Below the pieces are notes generated by a model that saw nothing but the letters and a program-made list of their open reading frames with translations, did no database searches and had not been told where the DNA came from. The translations under genes were made by a program, and so were the position numbers. 64,000 bases of DNA, taken from NCBI GenBank assembly GCA_934132775.1, contig CAKPAA010000005.1, positions 1 through 64,000 of the forward strand, written 5' to 3'. The stretch is from an uncultured Clostridia bacterium (GTDB taxonomy: Bacteria > Bacillota > Clostridia > TANB77 > UBA1234). Positions within the stretch are counted from its first letter, which is position 1. Each line of letters begins with the position of its first letter. This document shows positions 34,713 through 43,052 of this stretch, piece after piece.

Positions 34713-34741
34713 ATTCTAGCATATATCAAGCATTATGTCAA
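34713..34741 (-). promoter_or_regulatory. HA-gene promoter copy 1 (three-copy gene)
   Basis: Minus strand TTGACA (34741-34736), 17-base spacer TAATGCTTGATATATGC, TAGAAT (34718-34713). The same spacer motif recurs in copies 2 and 3. The rest of 34655-34963 holds only the terminator of the next gene. Confidence 0.7.
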
Positions 34742-34928
34742 ATAAAGAAACTTATTAAATGCTTTATTTTAAAGTGTGTAACTTAACAAAGTAAATTTCA
34801 TTTAACCATAATAGGAGTAGAAGTTACTTTTACAAGTTGTCTTTATTTTAGAGCCAATATCCAACTCTACCATTTCTCACATTTTATAATAATCTTGGCA
34901 TAATAAAATCTTTTATAAAAACAAATAA

Positions 34929-34953
34929 GACCCTCAGTTTATGCTGAGAGCCT
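34929..34953 (-). terminator. Terminator of the DUF308 gene
   Basis: CTCAG/CTGAG core (34933-34937, 34944-34948) extended by GGC/GTC-type pairs, followed leftwards by CTTATTTG. Confidence 0.6.
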
Positions 34954-34963
34954 TTATTTGCAA

Positions 34964-35524
34964 TTAACATTTATTTATATCAACAATAAATAAAATTCCG
35001 TTTACTATGTCGATAATTGAGTATGCTATCATAATTATTCCTAATGTAACTTCAATTATTCCTGAAAATGCCATTATATATATACCCGCAAGCACCATTA
35101 AAACAGCTGAAACTAAAACAACCCACCAATTTTTTAAGCCAAATGTCTTTAATTTTATTGATGTTGTGCCTCTTATAAGTCCACTGTACATTAGCCAAAC
35201 TGCTATAACAATTCTAAGAATTGCGTTTAAAAGTGAATATTGTGTTACAAAAACAATGCTTATGATTACTGCTATAATTCCGAAAACTAAATCATAATTG
35301 AAAAAGTCTTCATTTCCTTTTTGTGCAAAATAGTTAACTATCTTTGCAATACCAACCAAGGCGAATAATCCACCTATGATGTATGAAAAAGTTAATTTAA
35401 TTGTCTCTGGATTACGCACAAATAGCACACCAACTATTAAAAATATTATTGCTGCTAGTATTGATTCCATTGCGTCTTTCTTTAAATACTGTTTTAAGTA
35501 TTTTTTTACGTCTGTTTCTTCCAT
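34964..35524 (-). CDS. DUF308/HdeD-family membrane protein
   Basis: A 186-residue integral membrane protein with a short cytoplasmic charged head (EETDVKKYLKQYLKKDAMES) and six hydrophobic helices, in pairs joined by short loops; the second helix pair contains GGLFALVGIAKIVNYF and the last pair MIAYSIIDIVNGILFIVDI, typical of the HdeD-like DUF308 family, formed by three tandem two-helix repeats. Function is unknown in Firmicutes (HdeD of E. coli is acid-stress related). AGGAGG precedes the ATG. Single gene. Confidence 0.8.
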   Translation of the reverse strand: MEETDVKKYLKQYLKKDAMESILAAIIFLIVGVLFVRNPETIKLTFSYIIGGLFALVGIAKIVNYFAQKGNEDFFNYDLVFGIIAVIISIVFVTQYSLLNAILRIVIAVWLMYSGLIRGTTSIKLKTFGLKNWWVVLVSAVLMVLAGIYIMAFSGIIEVTLGIIMIAYSIIDIVNGILFIVDINKC

Positions 35525-35632
35525 TTTAAATCCTCCTCTTTTTTAATATTTGTAATAGAATGTATAAAGTTATCTTCACACTCTATCACCTTTATTTTAT
35601 CTTGATTAGAGAGTATCTAAACAAGTTAAAAC

Positions 35633-37645
35633 CTAAAATAAATCGATTATCCAACCAAACATTTTTTTAAGTACTAATAAAACTCTATCCCAGAAAGTTG
35701 TTTTTGTTGTGTTGGCTTCTAAGTCTCCTCCAAGTTCTTTTAAGTGCTTTATATCTGGTGTTTTTACTATAAATTGAACTTGTTCAACTTCATTTCTTTC
35801 ATCGCCAAATGATACTGTTTTAGCATCTTTTTCAACTTCAAATAATGTTGTTTCATCATCTATTTTATCCCAGCCGTTATCAACTACGTCTTTAATTTTG
35901 TTTTTAGAATCTTTAAATTGATTCGTTTGATTTGTTATTGCTTGCAATTGCTTTGTTAGTGAAAGTATTGCATTGGCTGTTTTATCGCTTCCTTCATAAA
36001 TGTCTGAACTTACTATTTTCAAACCTTTATTTATATTGTCAATCATACTTGAACTTGTATTTGTCATATCAGTTAGTAAACTAATTATAGATTTTGCGTT
36101 TTCCATTGCAAGTGAAAAATCATCTTTGTTTTCTAATATTTTATCACAATATTCTATCGAAGTATCTATAATTTTTTCTAATGAGTATGAAGTATCACTC
36201 AAATCGTGCATAAATTCTTTTACAACTTTTGCATCTTGCTCGCTTATTGTTTTTCTAACTGCTTCTAATTCGCTAGAAACATTATTCAAATCTCTTACTA
36301 ATGCTACAATATTTTTCTGCAAAGTCTCTGACGTTGATATTTTATCTATGTTTTCAACTATTGCCTTAGCCGAACCAACAATGCTCAATAAATATGCTCT
36401 TGTTTCTTCGTCTTCTTCTTTCATTGCTAATGCGTAAGAGCTCTTAATTATAGTTTCCAAACTATCTTTTATTTCAGTCGTATCTATTTTTGAAGTATTT
36501 GTGATTAGCTTTGCTAAATCTTCTGTTAAAATGGATAGTTGACTAATTAAGCTTTTAATTTCTTTTACATTGTCAGGAAGTTTATCAGATTTCTCAGCCA
36601 AATAATCTATTGATTCATTTAAATCTTTTATATTTTTTTGCAAATCCTTCATATTGTCATTTAATTCTGTTGCCATTTCAACAATGATGTCATAATTCTT
36701 GCTTAAATTGTCTATATCCGTATTTATTTTTTCAGTTAATGGAAGTATATCATTCAAAATTTTTTTCAAATTTTCGATATCTTCGTCTCTTGCCTCACTT
36801 AGTCCGTGTAAATCTGTTGTGCCTTTTTTAATTTGATTAACGCCATTAGATATGCCATTTAAACCAGTGTTCATTCCGTTTAATGAATTTAAAATAACAT
36901 CTGAGCTTGCATTTATTGAGTCTAGTGCATCTTCGATGTCTTTTCTATCTTGCACCAAATCAGCAATTTTATTTAAAGCGTCACCATTTAATGCAACCAT
37001 TGCCATTGTAATGCCGTCCATTTCGAAATCATCGCTTCCTAATTCAATATTTAAAGTTGTGCTTTGACCTGGTAACACGATAAACATCAATGTCTTGTTG
37101 TTTCCTGTATCTGTTATCATTGCTTCGCTTGAATCAACACTTAAATATTTGCTCATATCATAAGAGGCTGTAACTTCTAGTATGTAATTGTTTCTGTAAT
37201 AACTTTTGCAATTTTCATTTGAAGTAAAATCAATAGTTATTTTAACCAAGCCACTCTTGCCCAATAACTCTTCTGGTTTTACTTCAACGCCATTCAATTT
37301 GTATGAAATATTAAATTTCCAAGGAATATTGTTATAATACTCTTCTCCAACAGTTCCTGTATATGAAAAGTTTTTTTCCCCACTAACATTCCAAATGATT
37401 TCATCACCGCTTTGCGTATAACTGTCTCTATTAGAAAGGTTAGTTACCTCATTATACTTCGTATAATCAATAATTTCATCTGCACCATTTGTTGTACATT
37501 TACTATATATATTTACTTTTTCAACATCGCCATAGTCACCCAAGTTTATATATACAGTTTCATTTTTCTTTAGTGTAGGCATAGCATAGCAGAAACTGCT
37601 AAATAAAATTGTTATAGCCAAAATGCTAGCAATACATCTTTTCAT
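35633..37645 (-). CDS. Exported coiled-coil protein partnered with the MMPL transporter
   Basis: A 670-residue secreted or membrane-tethered protein. A signal peptide (about residues 1-21, cleavage after CYA) is followed by a beta-rich region (about 25-220) and a long coiled-coil stretch (about 225-590) with heptad-like runs (NLKKILNDILPLTEKINTDIDNLSKNYDIIVEMATELNDNMKDLQKNIKDLNE). A C-terminal hydrophobic segment (TFWDRVLLVLKKMFGWIIDLF) probably anchors it. Its ATG overlaps the stop of the MMPL gene (TAATG), so translation is coupled. Such pairs resemble a periplasm-style adaptor for a Gram-positive RND/MMPL exporter; the YhgE/Pip-like coiled-coil proteins are the nearest analogy. Confidence 0.8.
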   Translation of the reverse strand: MKRCIASILAITILFSSFCYAMPTLKKNETVYINLGDYGDVEKVNIYSKCTTNGADEIIDYTKYNEVTNLSNRDSYTQSGDEIIWNVSGEKNFSYTGTVGEEYYNNIPWKFNISYKLNGVEVKPEELLGKSGLVKITIDFTSNENCKSYYRNNYILEVTASYDMSKYLSVDSSEAMITDTGNNKTLMFIVLPGQSTTLNIELGSDDFEMDGITMAMVALNGDALNKIADLVQDRKDIEDALDSINASSDVILNSLNGMNTGLNGISNGVNQIKKGTTDLHGLSEARDEDIENLKKILNDILPLTEKINTDIDNLSKNYDIIVEMATELNDNMKDLQKNIKDLNESIDYLAEKSDKLPDNVKEIKSLISQLSILTEDLAKLITNTSKIDTTEIKDSLETIIKSSYALAMKEEDEETRAYLLSIVGSAKAIVENIDKISTSETLQKNIVALVRDLNNVSSELEAVRKTISEQDAKVVKEFMHDLSDTSYSLEKIIDTSIEYCDKILENKDDFSLAMENAKSIISLLTDMTNTSSSMIDNINKGLKIVSSDIYEGSDKTANAILSLTKQLQAITNQTNQFKDSKNKIKDVVDNGWDKIDDETTLFEVEKDAKTVSFGDERNEVEQVQFIVKTPDIKHLKELGGDLEANTTKTTFWDRVLLVLKKMFGWIIDLF

Positions 37646-39957
37646 TACTTACTACTTCCTTTCTTAAAATCTTTCTTTGCATTTGATGTCTTTTTAGTCT
37701 TACTGTAATTTTCATTTTTATTATCTAAACTTTTATTTGATTTTGTATCATCTTCTGTCTTATTAGGCGTTTCAACTTCATTATTTTTGTCAAGTTCGTC
37801 TGACTTCTTTACATTTCGGTCAAGATTTTTTTCTTTTTTGCCTAGTTCTTTTTGAGCTTTTTTCTCTCTTCTTTCTTGTATTTTCTTTCTAAGTTTTTTA
37901 ATTCTGTCAGCTTTAATTGTAGACTTGTAAATCAAACTATCAAATAAAGTTAAAACGTGTGGTAAGAAGAATATTACCAAGAACATACTAAGCAATGTTC
38001 CTCTACCTATAAGCTCACCGATTTCTGAAATTGCATTTATACTTGAATTAAACTTAATCAAGTATGCTGCACAAGTCAAAATTCCTCCTGATGTTAGTAT
38101 TGAGGGTATACTACGTTTAACAGCTAGCATAGAAGCCTCTTTCTTATCGTGTGTTTTTCTCTCATCCATATAGTTATTAGTAAACAATATTGCGTAGTCA
38201 ATAGTTGCACCAAGCTGAATAGAACTTACAATTAAATATCCTAAAAACATTATTGATTTACCTGTAAAATATGGTATAGCCATGTTTATAAAAATACCAC
38301 TCTCAATAACAATAATAAGCACCAATGGCAATACTTTCGATCTAAAAGTAAATAAAAGTATTAAAAGCACCATTGCGATAGATAATAAATTTACAACGTT
38401 ATAGTCTTTGTTTACAACATCACGTATGTTCATTGTTATTGGAATAACACCTGTCATCTCGTAATTATCGCCATAATACTTACTAACAATATTACGAATC
38501 GTTTCTATCGAATTAAAAGCAAGTTCACTCTCTGATGATGTTTTCAAATAAATAAGCATTCTTGAATATTTTTCGCTTCTAAACTTCTGATATGTATCTA
38601 CTGGCACAAAACTATCTGGAATGCCTTCGCTAACCAAATTAGCCAAAGACTGAACTTTTTTTACAACTTCCAAATCTTCAATTTCAGCAGCCAATTCTTT
38701 TTCGCTTATATAGTCTCCAACTGGAACAAGAACAATTATGGGGTTACTTCTTCCAAATTTACTTACAATTGCCTTGTCATCTTCATAAACTTTTGTGCCT
38801 TCGCCTCCACCAAATGATGAAGAGCCATAAAGGAATACGTTTTGCTTTTGAGCTACATATGACGGAATAGTAACTATAATCACAATTGCGATAATCAAAT
38901 AAGAAAACTTATTCATAACCTCAGAAAACTTTCCAAAGCTTGGCATAAAAGATTTATGACGAGTCTTTTCTATCCAAGGATAAAACTTAATTATTAAGCA
39001 AGGCATAAAGAAAATAACTGAAAGCAAGCTAAAAACAATACCTTTTGCAAAAACAAGTCCCATATCTTTACCAATTGTAAAGCCCATAAATACCAATGCC
39101 AAGAATCCTGCAACTGTTGTTAATGCACTAGAAACAATAGAAGTACAAGAAGCTTTTATAGTCCTTACCATTGCCTCTTCAATATCTTCTTTGTCCTCAG
39201 TTTCAAACCTATGTAGCATAAACACCGAATAGTCCATTGAAACTGCTAACTGCAAAGCTGCAACAATACTATACGTCAAAAATGAAACGTGTTTAAATAT
39301 TACGTTCGTACCCATATTTAGGAATATTGATGTGCCAATAACAGCCATAAACAATAATGGTGACAAATAAGAATCTGTTGTCAATAACAAAATAACAATA
39401 ACAACTGGAACAAGTATAATCATTATTTTACTAATTTCAGTTTTTACAGTATCTTGTGCAGATTTCGTATCAATAGCAGAGCCAATAATATTACTGCCCT
39501 CAGGCAAAATCTTATTTATCTCATCAACTGCTTTGTTAGTTCTAGAAGAATACTCATCTTCATCAAACATAATTTCAAAAAGTGCAGAGCCATCTTTGTA
39601 ATACTCATTTAATTCATCTTGTGAAATAAAATCAAGAGGTCTATAAATGTCAACATCGTCGTCTAACCACATAACTAAATCAACACCATCAACCTTTTCA
39701 ATTTGCTCCTTATACTCTTTTGCTTGAACCAAAGTAACATCATTTACCATAGCTCTTGCAAAACATTGCATAGAGAACTCTTCTTCAACAATATTAAGGC
39801 CACGCTTAGCATCCTCATCATCAGGTACATACTCTGACAAATCATAATTTATCTTAACCATCGGCATTAGCATCAAACTAATAATAACTGCAACAATAAA
39901 ACCAAGTCCAATCTTATTTCTATTTTTAACAATAAATCTCGCCAAATTATCTAACAT
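37645..39957 (-). CDS. MMPL/RND-superfamily transporter
   Basis: A 770-residue export protein with the RND pattern duplicated: one helix, a large extracellular loop (about residues 35-190), five helices, then again helix, loop (about 370-530) and five helices. Conserved stretches include SIVAALQLAVSMDYSVFMLHRFETED and LIVSSIQLGATIDYAILFTNNYMDER, the GxxxDY-type proton-relay segments of MMPL proteins. The last 80 residues are an unusual, highly charged Lys/Glu/Asn tail. It starts inside the 3' end of the tetR gene (11-base overlap) and is coupled to the coiled-coil partner. Probably exports a lipid, peptide or drug under TetR control. Confidence 0.92.
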   Translation of the reverse strand: MLDNLARFIVKNRNKIGLGFIVAVIISLMLMPMVKINYDLSEYVPDDEDAKRGLNIVEEEFSMQCFARAMVNDVTLVQAKEYKEQIEKVDGVDLVMWLDDDVDIYRPLDFISQDELNEYYKDGSALFEIMFDEDEYSSRTNKAVDEINKILPEGSNIIGSAIDTKSAQDTVKTEISKIMIILVPVVIVILLLTTDSYLSPLLFMAVIGTSIFLNMGTNVIFKHVSFLTYSIVAALQLAVSMDYSVFMLHRFETEDKEDIEEAMVRTIKASCTSIVSSALTTVAGFLALVFMGFTIGKDMGLVFAKGIVFSLLSVIFFMPCLIIKFYPWIEKTRHKSFMPSFGKFSEVMNKFSYLIIAIVIIVTIPSYVAQKQNVFLYGSSSFGGGEGTKVYEDDKAIVSKFGRSNPIIVLVPVGDYISEKELAAEIEDLEVVKKVQSLANLVSEGIPDSFVPVDTYQKFRSEKYSRMLIYLKTSSESELAFNSIETIRNIVSKYYGDNYEMTGVIPITMNIRDVVNKDYNVVNLLSIAMVLLILLFTFRSKVLPLVLIIVIESGIFINMAIPYFTGKSIMFLGYLIVSSIQLGATIDYAILFTNNYMDERKTHDKKEASMLAVKRSIPSILTSGGILTCAAYLIKFNSSINAISEIGELIGRGTLLSMFLVIFFLPHVLTLFDSLIYKSTIKADRIKKLRKKIQERREKKAQKELGKKEKNLDRNVKKSDELDKNNEVETPNKTEDDTKSNKSLDNKNENYSKTKKTSNAKKDFKKGSSK

Positions 39958-40549
39958 TTTTTATCACTTCCATAAATCTTACATCCATATTTTCTATCAT
40001 TAGTTTCTCATAAATTTTCAAATTCTTTTTCAAAAGTTCAATATCATCAATATTATTTTTTACTATACAAGTAAAGCCCTCAAAGTGAGCACGCGAAACA
40101 GCTTCACATAAAGAATGATCTGCACCTTCCGGAATAAAACTTTCTGCAATTGATTGAATTTTATCAACAAACATACTTAAAACTTTATTTTTAAATTCAA
40201 CATACTGCTTCTCATTATCGCACATAAGCATAACCTTTAATGTGTCCTTTTTAGTTTCTGCAATATTCACAGTCATATCAATAAGCATATCAAAAAGTTC
40301 ATTAGGCTTTACATCTTCAAGTTTTGTTGGCACTTTATTAAAAAAGTTTTCAATTTCAGTCTCAAGTTCCTTTACAATTTCATTGTATAGATGACTCTTT
40401 GTCAAGAAATATCTATATATATTACCCGTGCTAATGCCAACATCCGCCGCAATATCTTTCATAGATGTGTTTGCATAGCCATCTTTCTTAAACTTTTTCT
40501 TGCCAGCTTCAATGATTTTTTGCTTTATATCTTCTTTTAAAATCTGCAT
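39947..40549 (-). CDS. TetR-family transcriptional regulator
   Basis: A 200-residue repressor. The N-terminal helix-turn-helix (about residues 6-52: IKQKIIEAGKKKFKKDGYANTSMKDIAADVGISTGNIYRYFLTKSHLYNEI) is canonical TetR. The C-terminal ligand domain has no family match. The start at 40549 has AGAGGCG at good distance; the longer open frame (to 40666) does not. It is the first gene of the tetR-MMPL-coiled-coil operon and overlaps the transporter gene. A palindrome in its own promoter predicts autorepression relieved by a substrate of the transporter. Confidence 0.9.
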   Translation of the reverse strand: MQILKEDIKQKIIEAGKKKFKKDGYANTSMKDIAADVGISTGNIYRYFLTKSHLYNEIVKELETEIENFFNKVPTKLEDVKPNELFDMLIDMTVNIAETKKDTLKVMLMCDNEKQYVEFKNKVLSMFVDKIQSIAESFIPEGADHSLCEAVSRAHFEGFTCIVKNNIDDIELLKKNLKIYEKLMIENMDVRFMEVIKNVR

Positions 40550-40691
40550 TTTTTCGCCTCTTTCTAATATAAAATAAAAATCTAAAACAAAAGCTACTTT
40601 ATTATGAATTATTTGTTTTTTCATTTTGCTATATCTACTTTTGAATTCATACATTTGGCTTATCATAGCTTGTTGCTTAATTCAATAATAA

Positions 40692-40740
40692 ATATTCATT
40701 CACTATTGAATATATTACTACCATTTTCCAAAAATGTCAA
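40692..40740 (-). promoter_or_regulatory. Promoter and TetR-type operator of the efflux operon
   Basis: Minus strand TTGACA (40740-40735), 17-base spacer, TAATAT (40717-40712). An inverted repeat ATATTCA-N8-TGAATAT (40692-40713) begins inside the -10 and covers the start site; a wider TTCAATA/TATTGAA pair (40681-40687, 40704-40710) overlaps it. Confidence 0.6.
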
Positions 40741-40833
40741 TAATAAATTATAATTCATTTTTAAAATTAAATTGGATTTTTAACTTGTTACAATCTTACT
40801 GTATAATCCCTATAAAACCAGTTTTTCCACAAA

Positions 40834-40869
40834 AAAGAGGCTTTTAGCAACCTCGCTAAAAACCTCTTT
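40834..40869. terminator. Terminator of the 116-residue gene
   Basis: AAAGAGGCTTTTAGC and GCTAAAAACCTCTTT form a long, nearly perfect stem flanked by A and T runs. Confidence 0.85.
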
Positions 40870-40883
40870 TCCGTTAATCTTAT

Positions 40884-41234
40884 TTAACTTGCGGCATATG
40901 CGTTTTTAAAACGCACATACCTGTCCTCGGGCTCATCGGAGAGGAAAAGATACCCCTCAAACTTGCCGTTAGGATGGGTGAAATACCTTATTTCAGGCAT
41001 TCCCTTTGACTTGCCACTCGGCACTCGCCAATGGTAGTAGTAGCCACCAGCAAAGAACTCATAGATGGTCAGCAGACCGTTCTCCAACAACTTGCAGAGA
41101 ACGCTGCCTTCGTGTGTACGGCTTACGTCCCAATCGCCCACTCTCAAGCTTTCATCGAAAAGAACTTCCTTTTCGCCAGCCTGAGTCAAGTTAACCAACC
41201 GACCATTCTTAATCTTGACAAACCTTCCTGACAT
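40884..41234 (-). CDS. Hypothetical 116-residue protein, atypical composition
   Basis: A soluble, aromatic-rich protein of unknown function (MSGRFVKIKNGRLVNLTQAGEKE..., central ENGLLTIYEFFAGGYYYHWRVPSGKSKG, then RYFTHPNGKFEGYLFLSDEPEDRYVRF). The alternation of Tyr/Phe/Trp with charged residues suggests a beta-sheet or beta-barrel fold. It has a perfect AAGGAGG ribosome site, its own consensus-like promoter and a strong terminator, so it is a genuine gene. Codons are much richer in G and C (CTC, GCC, CGC) than its neighbours, pointing to transfer. No homolog recognised. Confidence 0.8.
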   Translation of the reverse strand: MSGRFVKIKNGRLVNLTQAGEKEVLFDESLRVGDWDVSRTHEGSVLCKLLENGLLTIYEFFAGGYYYHWRVPSGKSKGMPEIRYFTHPNGKFEGYLFLSDEPEDRYVRFKNAYAAS

Positions 41235-41297
41235 ACTAATACCTCCTTGTTTCAGTCAAATTGACACCAAACCATAACGTTCTCTAACTCCACTTAA

Positions 41298-41326
41298 AGT
41301 ATACCATAATATAGCAATTATATCAA
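41298..41326 (-). promoter_or_regulatory. SigA-type promoter for the 116-residue gene
   Basis: Minus strand TTGATA (41326-41321), 17-base spacer, TATACT (41303-41298). Confidence 0.65.
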
Positions 41327-41407
41327 CCTATAATTAAAATTTTCTATCAACAGTATATTATATTACAAAATGCACATTACTATGAATATAAATTGAGTTT
41401 TTAAATA

Positions 41408-41431
41408 ATCAGATTCAGTTAAAAATCTGAT
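41408..41431 (-). terminator. Hairpin downstream of hisS
   Basis: ATCAGATT (41408-41415) and AATCTGAT (41424-41431) form an 8-base stem, followed leftwards by TATTTAAAAAC. It lies about 130 bases behind the hisS stop; the rest of 41327-41560 shows nothing else. Confidence 0.4.
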
Positions 41432-41560
41432 CTTAATAACCCTATCTTCCCCATAATTAGTGTGCATTTCTATTATTTTATTAAATTTGTATCTTGTACA
41501 CTTCTATTTTCTAGTATACAAGGCAATTTATTTTATATCCAATTTGAAAATTATTAGCTT

Positions 41561-42865
41561 TTACTTGCTCAAAATTTCTTCTAATAATTTTTCTCTTGTA
41601 ACTGTCTTATTTTCTCCAATTGATAAGTCTTTTAAAACCACAGTTCCTGCTTTTATCTCATCTTCTCCAAGAATTATTGCATAATCATATTTTTCATCAG
41701 CTGCATATTTCATTTGCTTTGAAAGCTTTTTATTGTCAGTATATATCGTTGCGGCTATATTGTTTTCTCTTAAAAGCTTAGATATCTTCAAATACTCTAC
41801 GTATGGTATTTCTGGGAATCTTGTAATAAGAACCTTTGGCATACTAGACTTCATTTCTGGTATTAAATTATGAGAAACCAAGAAATTCTCTAATGTTACA
41901 TCGCCAAAGCCAAAACCAACCCCCGAAATATTTGAATTTTCAACGAATAAATTTACAAGATTATCATATCTGCCACCACCAAACATAGCTCTATTATTAT
42001 TAACATCGTTATCATAAACTTCAAATACAGTTCCTGTATAATAGTCTAAGCCTCTTATAATTGAAAAATCGAACTCACAAAACTCACTCATTCCAGCTTC
42101 GTTTATTAAATCAAACAATTCTTTCAATTCCTTTGCCCCCTGTGATTCTGGGCACAAATCAATCATTTCATCTAAGCTCAATTTAAAGAATGAATTTAAT
42201 TTTTCAATTTGCTCTTTATTTAATCCAAGTTCTGCAAGGTATTCTAAGAAACTTTCCTCAGACATCTTATGCTTTTTATCAATAGCCTTAGATACCTTTC
42301 TTGCGCCTTCTTTATCAAGTCCTAAGTATGTTTCAAATAAATCATTATAAAACCTTCTGTTATTTATTTTAATAGTAAACATCGTTTCATCGGCACCGAA
42401 AGATTTTAATAACTCAGATGCAACCATTAGAAGTTCTAAATCTGTTTCTATTGCATCAGAGCCAAACATATCAACGTTAACTTGCCAGTGCTCTCTAAGT
42501 CTTCCTCTTTGAGGCTTTTCATATCTATATAAGTTAGGTATACTAAACCATCTAAGTGGCATATTTAAAGAACCAAGCTTTGCAGCAACCATTCTTGCAA
42601 CAGTTGGAGTCATTTCAGGACGAATGGCAAGCATTCTGCCACCATTATCTTCAAAGTGATACGTTTGCTCATTAACTATTTCCTCTCCACTCTTAGCAAC
42701 ATACAAATCATATGATTCAAGCATTGGTCCACCATATTCTCTATAATTAAATTTCTTTAATGTTTCCTTTATTATTCCGAAAAACCAATTACGGACATCC
42801 ATCTCTTCTGGATAAAAATCTCTAGTTCCTTTATAAGGTTGAACTGATAATAAATTCTTTCCCAT
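41561..42865 (-). CDS. hisS: Histidine--tRNA ligase
   Basis: A 434-residue class II aminoacyl-tRNA synthetase charging tRNA-His. Motif 1 region (YKGTRDFYPEEM, then REYGGPMLESYDLY), motif 2 (RWFSIPNLYRYEKPQRGRLREHWQVNVDMFG, with the ATP-binding Arg), the histidine-specific loop GLDYYTGTVFEVYD and motif 3 (FGGGRYDNLVNLF) are all present; the C-terminal anticodon-binding domain is at about 335-430. Slightly longer helical insertion (about 190-240) than the E. coli enzyme. Translation starts at an ATG with GGGAG upstream. Preceded by a promoter whose spacer is a palindrome; no T-box leader. aspS, its usual partner, is not adjacent. Confidence 0.95.
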   Translation of the reverse strand: MGKNLLSVQPYKGTRDFYPEEMDVRNWFFGIIKETLKKFNYREYGGPMLESYDLYVAKSGEEIVNEQTYHFEDNGGRMLAIRPEMTPTVARMVAAKLGSLNMPLRWFSIPNLYRYEKPQRGRLREHWQVNVDMFGSDAIETDLELLMVASELLKSFGADETMFTIKINNRRFYNDLFETYLGLDKEGARKVSKAIDKKHKMSEESFLEYLAELGLNKEQIEKLNSFFKLSLDEMIDLCPESQGAKELKELFDLINEAGMSEFCEFDFSIIRGLDYYTGTVFEVYDNDVNNNRAMFGGGRYDNLVNLFVENSNISGVGFGFGDVTLENFLVSHNLIPEMKSSMPKVLITRFPEIPYVEYLKISKLLRENNIAATIYTDNKKLSKQMKYAADEKYDYAIILGEDEIKAGTVVLKDLSIGENKTVTREKLLEEILSK

Positions 42866-42898
42866 ATAAACACTCCCTCTTTCACTTCATACCTTGGT

Positions 42899-42927
42899 AT
42901 TATACAATATTCGTCGAATATTGTAAA
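42899..42927 (-). promoter_or_regulatory. hisS promoter with a palindromic spacer
   Basis: Minus strand TTTACA (42927-42922), 17-base spacer, TATAAT (42904-42899). Perfect 9-base arms ACAATATTC (42904-42912) and GAATATTGT (42916-42924) with a 3-base centre fill the spacer and touch both hexamers, an ideal repressor site. Confidence 0.65.
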
Positions 42928-43052
42928 CCTATGTGAAAGAAAAACTATTAGAAAGAAACTAAAAATAGCCTTTATTCCACTTGGACTTTTCTTATAAAAA
43001 TACAGTATAAATAGGATTGTACGATAAATCTTAAATGTCAATTTCTATTATT

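Noticed and set aside
42866..43052. T-box leader before hisS
   Set aside because: The gap is short, the T-box core sequence and specifier stems are missing, and a plain promoter with a palindrome explains it.
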